NCBI GenBank assembly: GCA_903907955.1
Contig: CAIVPZ010000082.1
Location: 62,001 to 126,000, forward strand
Origin: an uncultured Acetobacteraceae bacterium
GTDB lineage: Bacteria; Pseudomonadota; Alphaproteobacteria; Acetobacterales; Acetobacteraceae
DNA: 64,000 nucleotides
Direction: 5' to 3'
Part shown: piece after piece, positions 27,951-37,944 of the stretch
Numbering within the stretch: the stretch's first letter is position 1
Layout of the letters: each line of letters begins with the position of its first letter
Program-made: the position numbers and the translations under genes
Notes under the pieces: model-generated
Databases searched by the model: none
What the model was told of the DNA's origin: nothing
Seen by the model: the letters and a program-made list of their open reading frames with translations, nothing else

Positions 27951-28003
27951 CGCTCCCCGGCACTGGCTGGCGCGATACCGCGCCCGGCCAGTGCCGGGGA
28001 GCG
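27951..28003. promoter_or_regulatory. Nested inverted repeat between the CBS gene and groES
   Basis: A perfect 17-bp stem (cgctccccggcactggc and its complement) encloses a second 6-bp stem (ggcgcg/cgcgcc). No T-run follows on either strand. It lies ~90 bp upstream of CIRCE and could end the CBS transcript or be an RNA structure. Confidence 0.6.
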
Positions 28004-28091
28004 GAGTCGTATGGGCGCCGAAATGCGTTCCCATTCGCGGGGCGGCGTCCGCGTGACGCGGACACGCTTTCGGGAGGCGGCGCGCAGGACG

Positions 28092-28118
28092 CTGGCACTC
28101 GGCGACGGAGAGTGCTAA
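28092..28118 (+). promoter_or_regulatory. CIRCE operator (HrcA site)
   Basis: CTGGCACTC, a 9-bp spacer and GAGTGCTAA: the right half is the exact CIRCE consensus and the left differs at two positions. It sits 90 bp upstream of groES, as expected for HrcA repression of groESL. The remaining gap 27835-28207 contains no gene. Confidence 0.93.
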
Positions 28119-28207
28119 GAGCCGGCCTCCGGCGGAAACACCGGCCCGGCTGGCGCCGCGTTCCGCCTGTGCGTCGGCCTACCCTCCGCCCTCCAGGAGC
28201 AGCGTCC

Positions 28208-30245
<2,038 letters not shown>

Positions 30246-30262
30246 GACAATAGGCAGGTCAA

Positions 30263-30291
30263 GGCCGGGGGGCGGTGGCCCCCTGGACCCC
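30263..30291. repeat. GC-rich hairpin repeat, family 3 (half copy)
   Basis: ggccggggggcggtggcccc then ctggacccc, one hairpin of the double-hairpin element seen at 55232-55293 and 61661-61722. It lies 18 bp after groEL. Confidence 0.7.
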
Positions 30292-30327
30292 ATTCGTTAA
30301 GTGATGGGTTTGCAACGGAGTTCCGGC

Positions 30328-30822
30328 TTGGCATCGCGCGACGCTTTCGCTCTCAGTCACTCTGCGTTCAATCCGTTCCTCTATGCCGATATCGGCCCGG
30401 TGGACGCGGCAGGGGCGCTGACCGTCGCTTCGCTGTTCGGGCGGAACGGCCACGATCCCTGGGCGGAGGCCGCGCGGCTGGCGCGGCTTCCCACCGGGGC
30501 GGCGGTGGCCAGCCTCGCCGCCATGATCACCGATGCGCCGCCGAACGCCTGGTCGCTGCCGGAGGCAACGCTGATCGCCGAGGGGTTGTTGATGCTGTTG
30601 CCCAGCAGGGGGACAGGCGAGCGGCCGGCCCGGGCGCCGTCCATCCCGCGTTTGAAGCTGGCACGCTGGCCGCTCGGGCCGCTCGCAACCTTTGCGGTTG
30701 GCCTCGCCATTCTGGTGGCGGTGGTGTTCGCATGGATGGTCGTGACTGATTCCTGGCGGCCGCATGGCCCCGAGGACGGCACGCACATGTCAGACCCGAT
30801 TGCGCGCGAAGCGCCGCGCTAG
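30328..30822 (+). CDS. Single-pass membrane protein of unknown function
   Basis: 164 residues from TTG at 30328 (ACGGAG eight bases upstream); GTG/ATG at 30301/30304 lack a ribosome site. The N-terminal ~75 residues (NPFLYADIGPVDAAGALTVA ... DPWAEAARLARLPTGAAV) resemble a small soluble domain found in many alphaproteobacterial hypothetical proteins. A membrane helix follows (~117-140, LGPLATFAVGLAILVAVVFAWMVV) with a short tail. The TAG stop is the CTAG of repeat copy B. No function assigned. Confidence 0.7.
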   Translation: MASRDAFALSHSAFNPFLYADIGPVDAAGALTVASLFGRNGHDPWAEAARLARLPTGAAVASLAAMITDAPPNAWSLPEATLIAEGLLMLLPSRGTGERPARAPSIPRLKLARWPLGPLATFAVGLAILVAVVFAWMVVTDSWRPHGPEDGTHMSDPIAREAPR

Positions 30823-30926
30823 AGCAACGTCGGCCAGACCGGCGACAGCCGGCCGATAAAGTTGCTCGCCAAAACAAATAGCTAGAGCGCGCTGACCGTT
30901 TTCGGTCAGCCTGAAAGCGCTCTAGA
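30818..30926 (+). repeat. Two-hairpin element, family 1, copy B
   Basis: Nearly the same as copy A, including the linker caaaacaaatagc; hairpin 2 has loop tttt. Its left CTAG supplies the stop codon of the preceding gene. Confidence 0.92.
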
Positions 30927-31119
30927 GCTTCGCATGGCGCCAGTTGCGGCGGGCCTTTCTGTTTATCGCGTTGCCGCGGCCCGGTCCATTTAAGCAACAC
31001 TTCCATAACACCACGCCTGTGCTGATATCCGCGGCCTGACCGGGCATGGCGCCCGGCGGCGTTCACGTTGTTGTGTTCCCACGCCCAGGGCACATTCCCG
31101 TTCGCCGCAAACCGGACCG

Positions 31120-31168
31120 TTGCGGAATGGAATGGGTGGGGTATAAATTACCGCCGGTATGGCGGTAA
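31120..31168 (+). promoter_or_regulatory. Promoter with palindrome at the start site
   Basis: TTGCGG (-35, 31120-31125), 16 bp, TATAAA (-10, 31142-31147), then TTACCGCC ggtat GGCGGTAA (31148-31168) where transcription would begin. This suggests a repressor operator or a 5' hairpin for the lipoprotein gene that follows. The preceding 30927-31119 holds no gene. Confidence 0.6.
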
Positions 31169-31243
31169 CGGTCGGTTATCAGCAATAATCCCCGATCTCG
31201 CGATCGCTCCACCAGGCAAGGCGGTCAGGAGGAGAGGAAGCAG

Positions 31244-32134
31244 GTGTTCAGCGCTCTGAAATCTTTCCTGTTCCTGATCGCGGTCGTTGCCGTATCGGCA
31301 TGCGTCGGTCAAAGCAATATCCAAGGGACAGCCTCGCAGTTTTCCCAGGCAACGCTGACAGCCGCAAGTGCCGAAGACGCCTTCCTGGCAGATGTCAACA
31401 AGACTGGAGCAACTGCAAACAACGCGCTGGTGCGGGAACAATGGATCCGGAAACGCACCTCCCTGCAGCCTGAATCCCTTGATGCGCCAAAGCCGGTCAT
31501 CAGTCCTGCTGCAGCGAACAGCATTGGCACGCTGGTCGATGCCATCAGGCTTTACGGCCAGGCTCTGCAGGCATTGGCAGCGGATGGTGCAACAACTTCG
31601 CTTGGTCAGAACGCCACGACTCTGGTATCCAGCCTCCAGGGCCTCGATCAGACCATCCAGGCCCTGGCGGTACCCGGCAAACCACCCGTGCTGGCCAGTA
31701 GTCAGGTCAATTTTGTCGTGGCGGGAATCAACAATATAACCGGCTTCGTGCTGGGCAAGATTATCGCAAGAGACGTCGAGCAGGCCGCGAGCGCGCGTGG
31801 CGACGATCTTAAAGCCATCGTCGGTGCTTTGAAGCTGATCAATGTTGCATATGGTGGCGTGGCAGCCGACAACTTCGATGCATTCAAGCTGGCGAATCTG
31901 GCCGTACTGCGGAGCCCGGCAAGCAATCTGACCGACTTCAATGCCCTGACGACAGAAATCGTGCAGGCACGCGCCCAGGCCGATCCTGCGAAGGTCAATG
32001 CCGCCCTCGACGCCCTCGTGCAGGCAAATACCGCCGTGGCCACCGCCGGGCCGGGCGGTGCGCTCGCGCAGGTGCAGGGGTTCGCGCAGGCGGCGACCAA
32101 TGCATACAATTTCTATGCAGCCGCGGCGAAATGA
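31244..32134 (+). CDS. Lipoprotein of unknown function
   Basis: 296 residues from GTG at 31244, downstream of AGGAGGAGAGG. Lipobox VVAVSAC gives a lipidated Cys at ~20. The mature part is almost entirely helical, Ala/Gln/Asn-rich (ATTLVSSLQGLDQTIQALAV, QVNFVVAGINNITGFVLGKI, LALKLINVAYGG-like) and has no cysteines after the lipidated one. Codon use is less GC-biased than in neighbours, suggesting later acquisition. It forms a two-gene unit with the next gene (44-bp gap). No family is recognised. Confidence 0.75.
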   Translation: MFSALKSFLFLIAVVAVSACVGQSNIQGTASQFSQATLTAASAEDAFLADVNKTGATANNALVREQWIRKRTSLQPESLDAPKPVISPAAANSIGTLVDAIRLYGQALQALAADGATTSLGQNATTLVSSLQGLDQTIQALAVPGKPPVLASSQVNFVVAGINNITGFVLGKIIARDVEQAASARGDDLKAIVGALKLINVAYGGVAADNFDAFKLANLAVLRSPASNLTDFNALTTEIVQARAQADPAKVNAALDALVQANTAVATAGPGGALAQVQGFAQAATNAYNFYAAAAK

Positions 32135-32178
32135 ACGTCGTTTTTCGTTTCTGAGGGTCCATCAGGAAGGGGAGAGCA

Positions 32179-32550
32179 ATGGCTGACGTCGACGCAGATC
32201 AGGTCGCGCAGGTCAACGAGGTTGTTGCCGCCAGTTCGGAATACGTCAAGCAGATCAGCGCCGCTCTCACCGCGGCCTTTCACGCCGACAATGATGCGCT
32301 TGCCGCGCAACTTCTGGACAAGCTTCACGAGGCAATCGACGCGAAAACCCAGGCGATCAACCTGCAGACGGTCACGACCGTGGCAGGCCTGAAACAGGCG
32401 GTCGCGAATTTCCAGATCACGGCCAGGAAGCTGGAAGATCAAAAGGCGCAAATTGATCACATTGTTCAGGCGGTCGGCCTCGCGGAACAAGTCATAGCAA
32501 CAATCAACCGGATCGGCAGTGAGGCGGCCGTACTTGCCGCAATGCTATAG
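32179..32550 (+). CDS. Small helical protein, partner of the lipoprotein
   Basis: 123 residues from ATG at 32179, preceded by GGAAGGGGAG. No signal peptide; continuous amphipathic helix with Ala/Gln/Val heptads (QVNEVVAASSEYVKQISAAL, AKTQAINLQTVTTVAGLKQA, QIDHIVQAVGLAEQVIATIN). It resembles the helical style of the lipoprotein before it. A cytoplasmic coiled-coil or secreted helical bundle are both possible. Function unknown. Confidence 0.7.
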   Translation: MADVDADQVAQVNEVVAASSEYVKQISAALTAAFHADNDALAAQLLDKLHEAIDAKTQAINLQTVTTVAGLKQAVANFQITARKLEDQKAQIDHIVQAVGLAEQVIATINRIGSEAAVLAAML

Positions 32551-32627
32551 TTCCGAATTGGGACCGGCCCGAGCGGAGCATTTTCACGCCATCCCGGTCG
32601 GTGAGGTGACAGGGCAGGGGCCTTGCT

Positions 32628-34496
32628 TCACTCGCCCGACAATTCCCGCCGGCGCCGGTCGAGTTCCTCGGAATAGCGCCGCAGGGCGTGCTGCTCGGTC
32701 AGCAGTCCGATCACCCGCCGCGTCTCGCGCCCGTCCAGCACGGCCAGGGCGTCCGATTCCGCCGCCTCGAACATGGCGACCGCGTCCTTGATGGTCATTG
32801 GCGGCAGCAGCACGTCGGTCTGGTGATGCAGCAGGCTGGCCAGTGTCTCGGCCTTGCAATCGGCGGCATGCGCCTCGGCGAGCAGCACGATGCCGGCATA
32901 GCGGCCGGACTCGTCCACCACCACCACGCGGGCGGTGGCGCCGAGCGGGAAGTCGCGCCGGAACGTGGCCAGCGGCGCGTCGGTGCGCACGGTGCGCACG
33001 TCCCGCCGCATCATCCGGCCCACCGTCAGGCTGCGCATCCAGCCGACATCGACGGCACTGCGGATCGCCTCGCCGCGCAGGTGAAAGCGCCAGGTGGCGA
33101 ACGAGTAGCCGAAGGTGCGCCGGACGGTGATGGCGGAGATCACCGAGGCGGTCAGCACGGCCACCGTCATCGGCAGGCTGCCGGTGCTCTCCAGCGCCAG
33201 GAAGGCCATGGTGAGCGGTCCGCCCACCACCGCCACCGCCAGCGCGCTCATGCCGACGATGGCGTACACCACGGCGGGCACCGCGGTGGTGGCGGTCACC
33301 ATGGCCAGGAAGGCGGCGAACAGCTTGCCCAGCAGGGCGCCGAGGAACAGCGAGGCGAAGAACAGCCCGCCGCGGAACCCGGCGCCGATCGACACCGCCG
33401 AGGCAACCGCCTTCAGCACGATCAGCATGGCGATCTGCGGCACCGCATAGGGCGCGTCCAGCCCGACCTGCAGGGCGGCATGGCCGGAGGAGAGCACCTG
33501 CGGGGTGAGCAGCGCCAGCAGCCCGACAACGATTCCGCCGATCACCGGCCGCGCCCAGACTGGCACGCCGCTGCGCCGGAAAGCGGCTTCGGTCAGGGTG
33601 ACGCCGCGCATGATGGCGATGCCGCCCAGCGCACAGATCATCCCGAGCGCCAGGATGGGCAGGTAGGCCGTCGGATCGATTGCGGTCGGAACCTGGACGT
33701 CGAAGCCGTACTGGTCCGGGATCAGCATGCGCACCAGCGACACGCCGCAGATCGCCGACACCACCACCGGCGCCAGCGTGGCCAGCGAGTAGGTGCCGAT
33801 GACGAGTTCATAGGCATAGAAGGCGCCGGTGAGCGGCGCGTCGAACCCCGCGGCGATGGCGGCCGCGGCGCCGCACCCCACCAGCACCCGCAGGTCGTTC
33901 CGCCGCACCCGGAATGCCTGCCCGATGCGCGAAGCGAGGGCGGAACCGATCTGCGCGTAGCCCGCCTCCAGCCCGACCGAGGCGCCGCTGCCGTTCGACA
34001 GCATGGTCTGGCCGACCAGGATCAGGCTGTCGCGCAGCGACATCCGGCCGCCGTACAGCGCGTTCGCCTCGATCGGATCGACCGCCCGCCGCGGCCACCA
34101 GCGGGCGACCGCGATCGCGCTCAGGCCCATCAGCAGACCGCCGGCGGTGGGCATCAGGATGGCGCGCCAGGCCGCCACATCCACCTGGCCGGACAGCCGC
34201 TCGGCGGGGCCGAGGGCGAACAGCACGCGGTGCATCGCCTGGGTGAACCAGCTCATGGCGGCGACGCTCAGCCCGCCGAACACCCCGAGCACGGCGGCCA
34301 GCACGACCAGCCAGATTTCATCGGCGCGCACCAGGGCGCGCAGCCGCTGCGGCACGTGCAGCACCCAGTCGCCGAACGGGCGGGTGTGCCGGCCGATAGT
34401 GGGGCCACCGCCGCGCAGCCGCTGCGTCGCGCGCGCGTTGCCCGCCCCCGGGTCGCGGAAGCGGTCAAGCAGGCTCGTCCCCGGAAAACGCCCCAT
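32628..34496 (-). CDS. ClC-family chloride channel/antiporter with C-terminal CBS domains
   Basis: 622 residues from ATG at 34496. Cytoplasmic N-terminus, ~10-12 membrane helices (~60-470), then two CBS domains (~500-615). SNGSGASVGLEAGYAQIGSA aligns with the ClC GREGP motif: the gating Glu (~177) is kept but its neighbours are changed (GLEAG). The usual GSGIP serine motif appears as GGRMSLRDS, so anion selectivity could differ. GAGFRGGLFFASLFLGALLG matches the later GxFxP-type segment. The family moves chloride, sometimes fluoride or nitrate, with or without proton exchange. Convergent with the small helical gene, divergent from dpaL. Confidence 0.9.
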   Translation of the reverse strand: MGRFPGTSLLDRFRDPGAGNARATQRLRGGGPTIGRHTRPFGDWVLHVPQRLRALVRADEIWLVVLAAVLGVFGGLSVAAMSWFTQAMHRVLFALGPAERLSGQVDVAAWRAILMPTAGGLLMGLSAIAVARWWPRRAVDPIEANALYGGRMSLRDSLILVGQTMLSNGSGASVGLEAGYAQIGSALASRIGQAFRVRRNDLRVLVGCGAAAAIAAGFDAPLTGAFYAYELVIGTYSLATLAPVVVSAICGVSLVRMLIPDQYGFDVQVPTAIDPTAYLPILALGMICALGGIAIMRGVTLTEAAFRRSGVPVWARPVIGGIVVGLLALLTPQVLSSGHAALQVGLDAPYAVPQIAMLIVLKAVASAVSIGAGFRGGLFFASLFLGALLGKLFAAFLAMVTATTAVPAVVYAIVGMSALAVAVVGGPLTMAFLALESTGSLPMTVAVLTASVISAITVRRTFGYSFATWRFHLRGEAIRSAVDVGWMRSLTVGRMMRRDVRTVRTDAPLATFRRDFPLGATARVVVVDESGRYAGIVLLAEAHAADCKAETLASLLHHQTDVLLPPMTIKDAVAMFEAAESDALAVLDGRETRRVIGLLTEQHALRRYSEELDRRRRELSGE

Positions 34497-34756
34497 TCTT
34501 ACCGGCCCGGTGGTTGCCGCCGTTGGCGCTGCGGCCGCGATCCGACCGCTTCCACGCAAGGCGCCCCCGACGCCATAAATGGGCCGGATCGGCCAGGCGC
34601 AGCAACGCGTTCCACACGCGTTTGTGTTAATATAGTGTAACGAAGCCGTGGCGTTGCGCGCCGGCCATGTTGGTCTGGCCTGCCCGCGCTTCAGCCCAGG
34701 CTGATCCGCGCCTGGCGCGGCTTGCCGCCGGAGCGCCGCCGTCGCAGCTTTCGCCC

Positions 34757-35983
34757 ATGCTGGACCCATACCCCTTCCGTCTGTTCGCCAACCCGCGCGC
34801 CGGCGTGCCGGGCATTGTGGTGCTGCCCGCCGGCGGTTTCCGGCGCGCCCGCGACGAGATCACCGGCTGGCCGGGCTATGCGCCGACGCCGCTGCGCGAC
34901 CTGCCGGCCATCGCCGCCCTGGCGGGGGTGGCGGCGGTGCGGCTGAAGGACGAGGCGGGACGGTTTGGGCTGGGCAGCTTCAAGGCGCTGGGTGGCGCCT
35001 ATGCGGTGGCGCAACTGCTGATCACCGAACTGGCCCGGCGCGGCGTGGCACCGGCGGCGACCTCCGCCGACCTGCGCGCCGGGCGCTTCGCCGCGGCGAC
35101 GCAGGCGCTGACGGTGACCTGCGCCACCGAGGGCAATCACGGCCGGGCGGTGGCCTGGGGCGCGCAGCAATTCGGTTGCCGATGCGTGATATTCATGCCG
35201 CAGACAATCAGCCAGGCGCGCGCCGACGCCATCGCGCTGCTCGGTGCCGAGGTGCGGCGCCTGCCCGGCACCTATGACGACGCGGTGCGCGAGGCGGCCA
35301 GGGTGGCGGCGGCGGCGGCGGATGGGTGGTTCGTGGTCGCGGACACCTCCTGGCCGGGCTACACCGCGGTGCCGGTGGACGTGATGCAGGGCTATCGGCT
35401 GATGGCCGACGAGGCGGCCGGGCAATGGGAGGGCGCGCCTCCCACCCATGTGTTCGTGCCGGCCGGGGTGGGCGGGGCGGCGGCGGCGGTGTCGGTGCAC
35501 CTGCGCACCCGCATCACGCCGCCGCCGGCGCTGGTGGTCGTCGAGCCGGACCGCGCCGCCTGCCTGCTCGCCAGCGCCGAGCTGGGGATGCCCACCGCCA
35601 TTCCGGGCGATCTCGACACCGTCATGGCGGGCCTGGCCTGTGGCGAGCCCAGCCTGCTCGCCTGGGCCGAACTGGAACGTGCCGCCGCCGCCTTCATGGC
35701 GGTGCCGGACGAGGCGGCGATCGCCTGCATGAAGCTGCTGGCGGGCGAGGGCATCGTCGCCGGCGAGTCCGGCGTGGCCGGGCTGGCCGGTTTTCTGCTC
35801 GCCGCCGGCGACCCGGCCGGCCGCGAGACGCTGGGGCTGCGGGCGGACAGCCGGGTGCTGCTGTTCAGCACCGAGGGCGCGACCGATCCCGGGCTTTACC
35901 GGCGGCTGGTGGAGGGGGCGGCGCCGGGCCAGGAGGCGGCGGGGCACCGACCCAGGCGCAAATCGCCGCCTGCCCGGCGCTGA
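34757..35983 (+). CDS. dpaL: Diaminopropionate ammonia-lyase
   Basis: 408 residues from ATG at 34757; ATG at 34667 is in frame but adds an unlikely sequence, and neither has a clear ribosome site. PLP-lyase fold: the PLP-binding Lys is in FGLGSFKALGGAYAV (~76), followed by TCATEGNHGRAVAWGA, VPAGVGGAAAAVSVHL and, near the end, ESGVAGLAGFLLA and STEGATD. The family cleaves 2,3-diaminopropionate to pyruvate and ammonia; the related serine/threonine deaminases have different flanks. Tail is Arg/Pro-rich. Isolated; the end overlaps a doubtful minus-strand ORF. Confidence 0.9.
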   Translation: MLDPYPFRLFANPRAGVPGIVVLPAGGFRRARDEITGWPGYAPTPLRDLPAIAALAGVAAVRLKDEAGRFGLGSFKALGGAYAVAQLLITELARRGVAPAATSADLRAGRFAAATQALTVTCATEGNHGRAVAWGAQQFGCRCVIFMPQTISQARADAIALLGAEVRRLPGTYDDAVREAARVAAAAADGWFVVADTSWPGYTAVPVDVMQGYRLMADEAAGQWEGAPPTHVFVPAGVGGAAAAVSVHLRTRITPPPALVVVEPDRAACLLASAELGMPTAIPGDLDTVMAGLACGEPSLLAWAELERAAAAFMAVPDEAAIACMKLLAGEGIVAGESGVAGLAGFLLAAGDPAGRETLGLRADSRVLLFSTEGATDPGLYRRLVEGAAPGQEAAGHRPRRKSPPARR

Positions 35984-36252
35984 ACCAGCGCAGCGGCGCC
36001 ACGGGTGGCGATATTGAAGATTGCGGTGTCGTCGTCAGGCTCGGTGACGACCCAGATCCCCCGGTCCAGGCTGGGGGCGACCGAGGGCAGCCGTGCGATG
36101 GCGGCGGTTGCCGCGGCGGGGATGGACCAGCCGAGACAGAACGCGCCGGCAAGGACGGCGGCGGTGGCGGGTGCCCATGCGGTGACGGTCAGGCTGAACA
36201 TGCCGGGTATTTCCCATGCCGGGTGCAGCGGTTCCTCGACGTGGGGAGGCAT
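35896..36252 (-). CDS. Doubtful small membrane protein
   Basis: 118 residues from ATG 36252, or 101 from ATG 36201. One hydrophobic stretch (FSLTVTAWAPATAAVLAGAF) and a polar segment (GIWVVTEPDDDTAIFNIATR) look protein-like, but the C-terminal ~30 residues run antisense to the dpaL end and are low quality. It would follow the two-module DUF2061 gene by 54 bp. It is offered because otherwise 36.0-36.3 kb would be empty. Confidence 0.35.
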   Translation of the reverse strand: MPPHVEEPLHPAWEIPGMFSLTVTAWAPATAAVLAGAFCLGWSIPAAATAAIARLPSVAPSLDRGIWVVTEPDDDTAIFNIATRGAAALVQRRAGGDLRLGRCPAASWPGAAPSTSRR

Positions 36253-36306
36253 GGCCCGGATGCAAGGATGGCGGACAGCCGGCCGTGCGGCGCCGCGAAC
36301 TGTGAC

Positions 36307-36867
36307 CTACGGGCGGTGGTCGGCCCAGGACCAGGCGTAGTCGTGCAGCAGGTAGATCACGGTGCGCGTCGCCGCGATGGCTGCGGTGACTTCGAGGGAA
36401 CTGGTAAGGGGGGTGCCGATCGCGATCGCGACCACGAACACGCGGACGGTGTCGAACACCCGGTAGGCGATCGCCTTGGCAAAGCTGACCTGGCTGTCGC
36501 CGGGGGCGGGATCGAGGCCGGCAGCGTGCCAGACGGCGTCGAAGCCGACGTAATAGGAAATGCCGGTAACCGCGTTGGCGGCCAGGAACTCCAGCTCCGA
36601 GTAGGTCGTGCCGGTGACGATCACCCAGTACAGCATCTGGTCCGTGCTGACCACGATGGTCTGGTAGGACAGCGCCTTGGTCAGGCTGTGGCGCCAGTCC
36701 AGCCCCGCCGCATCCGGCGCGACGACGGCTTGTTGCGGCGCCGCCGCTTCCGGTGTCTGCGCGCCGGCATGGACGGGCACTGTCAGCATGAGGGCGGCCA
36801 GTGCCGCTGCCGCGACATGGCGCCGGGCCGACGCCGTGGGTGAGCATGCAGCCCGCCGGTCCAGCAT
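36307..36867 (-). CDS. Exported membrane protein with two DUF2061-like modules
   Basis: 186 residues from ATG at 36867, preceded by GGGGGGC. Signal peptide 1-37 (AAAALAALMLTVPVHAGAQ). Two consecutive modules follow: SLTKALSYQTIVVSTDQMLY ... GISYYVGFDAVW (~62-112) and SFAKAIAYRVFDTVRVFVVA ... VIYLLHDYAWSW (~126-180). Both start K-a-x-[sa]-Y and end in an aromatic-His/Asp-W pattern like DUF2061. So four membrane helices are expected. Other DUF2061 proteins in the window (6.7-8.6 kb) carry one module each. Function unknown. Confidence 0.72.
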   Translation of the reverse strand: MLDRRAACSPTASARRHVAAAALAALMLTVPVHAGAQTPEAAAPQQAVVAPDAAGLDWRHSLTKALSYQTIVVSTDQMLYWVIVTGTTYSELEFLAANAVTGISYYVGFDAVWHAAGLDPAPGDSQVSFAKAIAYRVFDTVRVFVVAIAIGTPLTSSLEVTAAIAATRTVIYLLHDYAWSWADHRP

Positions 36868-37059
36868 GGTGAAGCCGCCCCCCTTATGAAACCGCCATAT
36901 TCTTTCACGTCGGGGATGGGCAGGCAACGAACATGCCGGCCGGCTTACCGGCCGGTCGGTGGCACCCCACCTGTGCGCCCGTTCCCCGTTGCGGCCCACA
37001 GCCCCGCGCGATACAGACGAAACTATCCCGGCCAGGATGCAAGGCCGGCATGGAAGTCC

Positions 37060-37944
37060 ATGATGCCGACCCTCACCCAACACTTCGATCCCGAGCTGCT
37101 GGTCCAGGCCATCCGGCAGGACCCGACCCCCTCGCATGCCGCGGCGCTCGCCGCCGGGGCGGTGGTGGCGGCCTTGCGCGCCTACCAGGCGCCCGACCTC
37201 GAGGCGCGGCGTCTGGCGGAAGAAGCCGCCGGAGCGGTGACCGACGCGCTCGCCGCCCTCGCGGCGGTCGTGCTGCCGCCGCCGGTGCCGCGACGACCGC
37301 CGCCGCTGCGGCCGTTGCCGCCGCTGCTGCCGCCGCTGCCGCCGCCGGCGCCGCCGGTCGATCTGCTGGTGGTCGCCCCGCTGGCCTTTGCGCTGGCGGC
37401 GCTGCCGCTGCAAAGCGGGACCGTCAGCAGCCTGCTGGTGCTGCTCGCCGCCGGCGGTTCGGGGGTGGTGCTGTGGCGCAGTTTCCGCCCGTCGCGTGTT
37501 GTCGCCCCGCCGCCGCGGCCGATCCCCGCCCCGCCGCCGCCCGAGCCGCCGCCCATGCCCACGCTGCAGCCCGAAATCATCGCCGCCGCGGTGGGCCGGG
37601 CGCTGGCGCAGATCGACGCCCTGGTGGCCCATACCGAGCGCCGCCGGGTCGCCCGCACCGAGCCGTCCACCCTCAACGACACCATGCTCGAATTCCTCCA
37701 GGACCTCGCCGAGGCGGCGCTGCGCAACCGCGCCGAGTTCGCGATGGCCAAGATCGAATTCCGCCTGCCCGGCGTGCTGGAGGCCTGCGACCTGTCGGCC
37801 GTGGAATACAGCCCGGCCACCGCCGCCTGTTTCGACATCGACGGCGATCCCGCCCAGGCCGCCACGCGCCGCCCGGCCATCCTTTCCGGCGAGCGCTGCG
37901 TCAAGCGCGGGCTGGCCGCCACCAGGCCGGGGCGCGCCGCATGA
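37060..37944 (+). CDS. Proline-rich membrane protein with GrpE-like C-terminus, partner of the Hsp70-like ATPase
   Basis: 294 residues from ATG ATG at 37060/37063. A helical N-terminus (1-65) with a Leu/Ala-rich face, a proline run (~70-98), one or two membrane helices (~100-140, VDLLVVAPLAFALAALPLQS), another proline run, then a soluble C-terminus (~200-294). The last part (MLEFLQDLAEAAL, LPGVLEACDLSAVEYSPATA, ACFDIDGDPAQ, RRPAILSGERCVKRGLAA) follows the helix-then-beta layout of GrpE, but similarity is only by eye. It overlaps the next gene as ATGA, so the two products are made together. Inference: it anchors the ATPase or serves as its nucleotide-exchange partner. Confidence 0.7.
   Translation: MMPTLTQHFDPELLVQAIRQDPTPSHAAALAAGAVVAALRAYQAPDLEARRLAEEAAGAVTDALAALAAVVLPPPVPRRPPPLRPLPPLLPPLPPPAPPVDLLVVAPLAFALAALPLQSGTVSSLLVLLAAGGSGVVLWRSFRPSRVVAPPPRPIPAPPPPEPPPMPTLQPEIIAAAVGRALAQIDALVAHTERRRVARTEPSTLNDTMLEFLQDLAEAALRNRAEFAMAKIEFRLPGVLEACDLSAVEYSPATAACFDIDGDPAQAATRRPAILSGERCVKRGLAATRPGRAA

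Noticed and set aside
35326-36843. 505-residue plus-strand ORF overlapping dpaL and the DUF2061-like gene
   Set aside because: Gly/Arg-rich frame-shifted translation of dpaL continuing antisense to a better gene.
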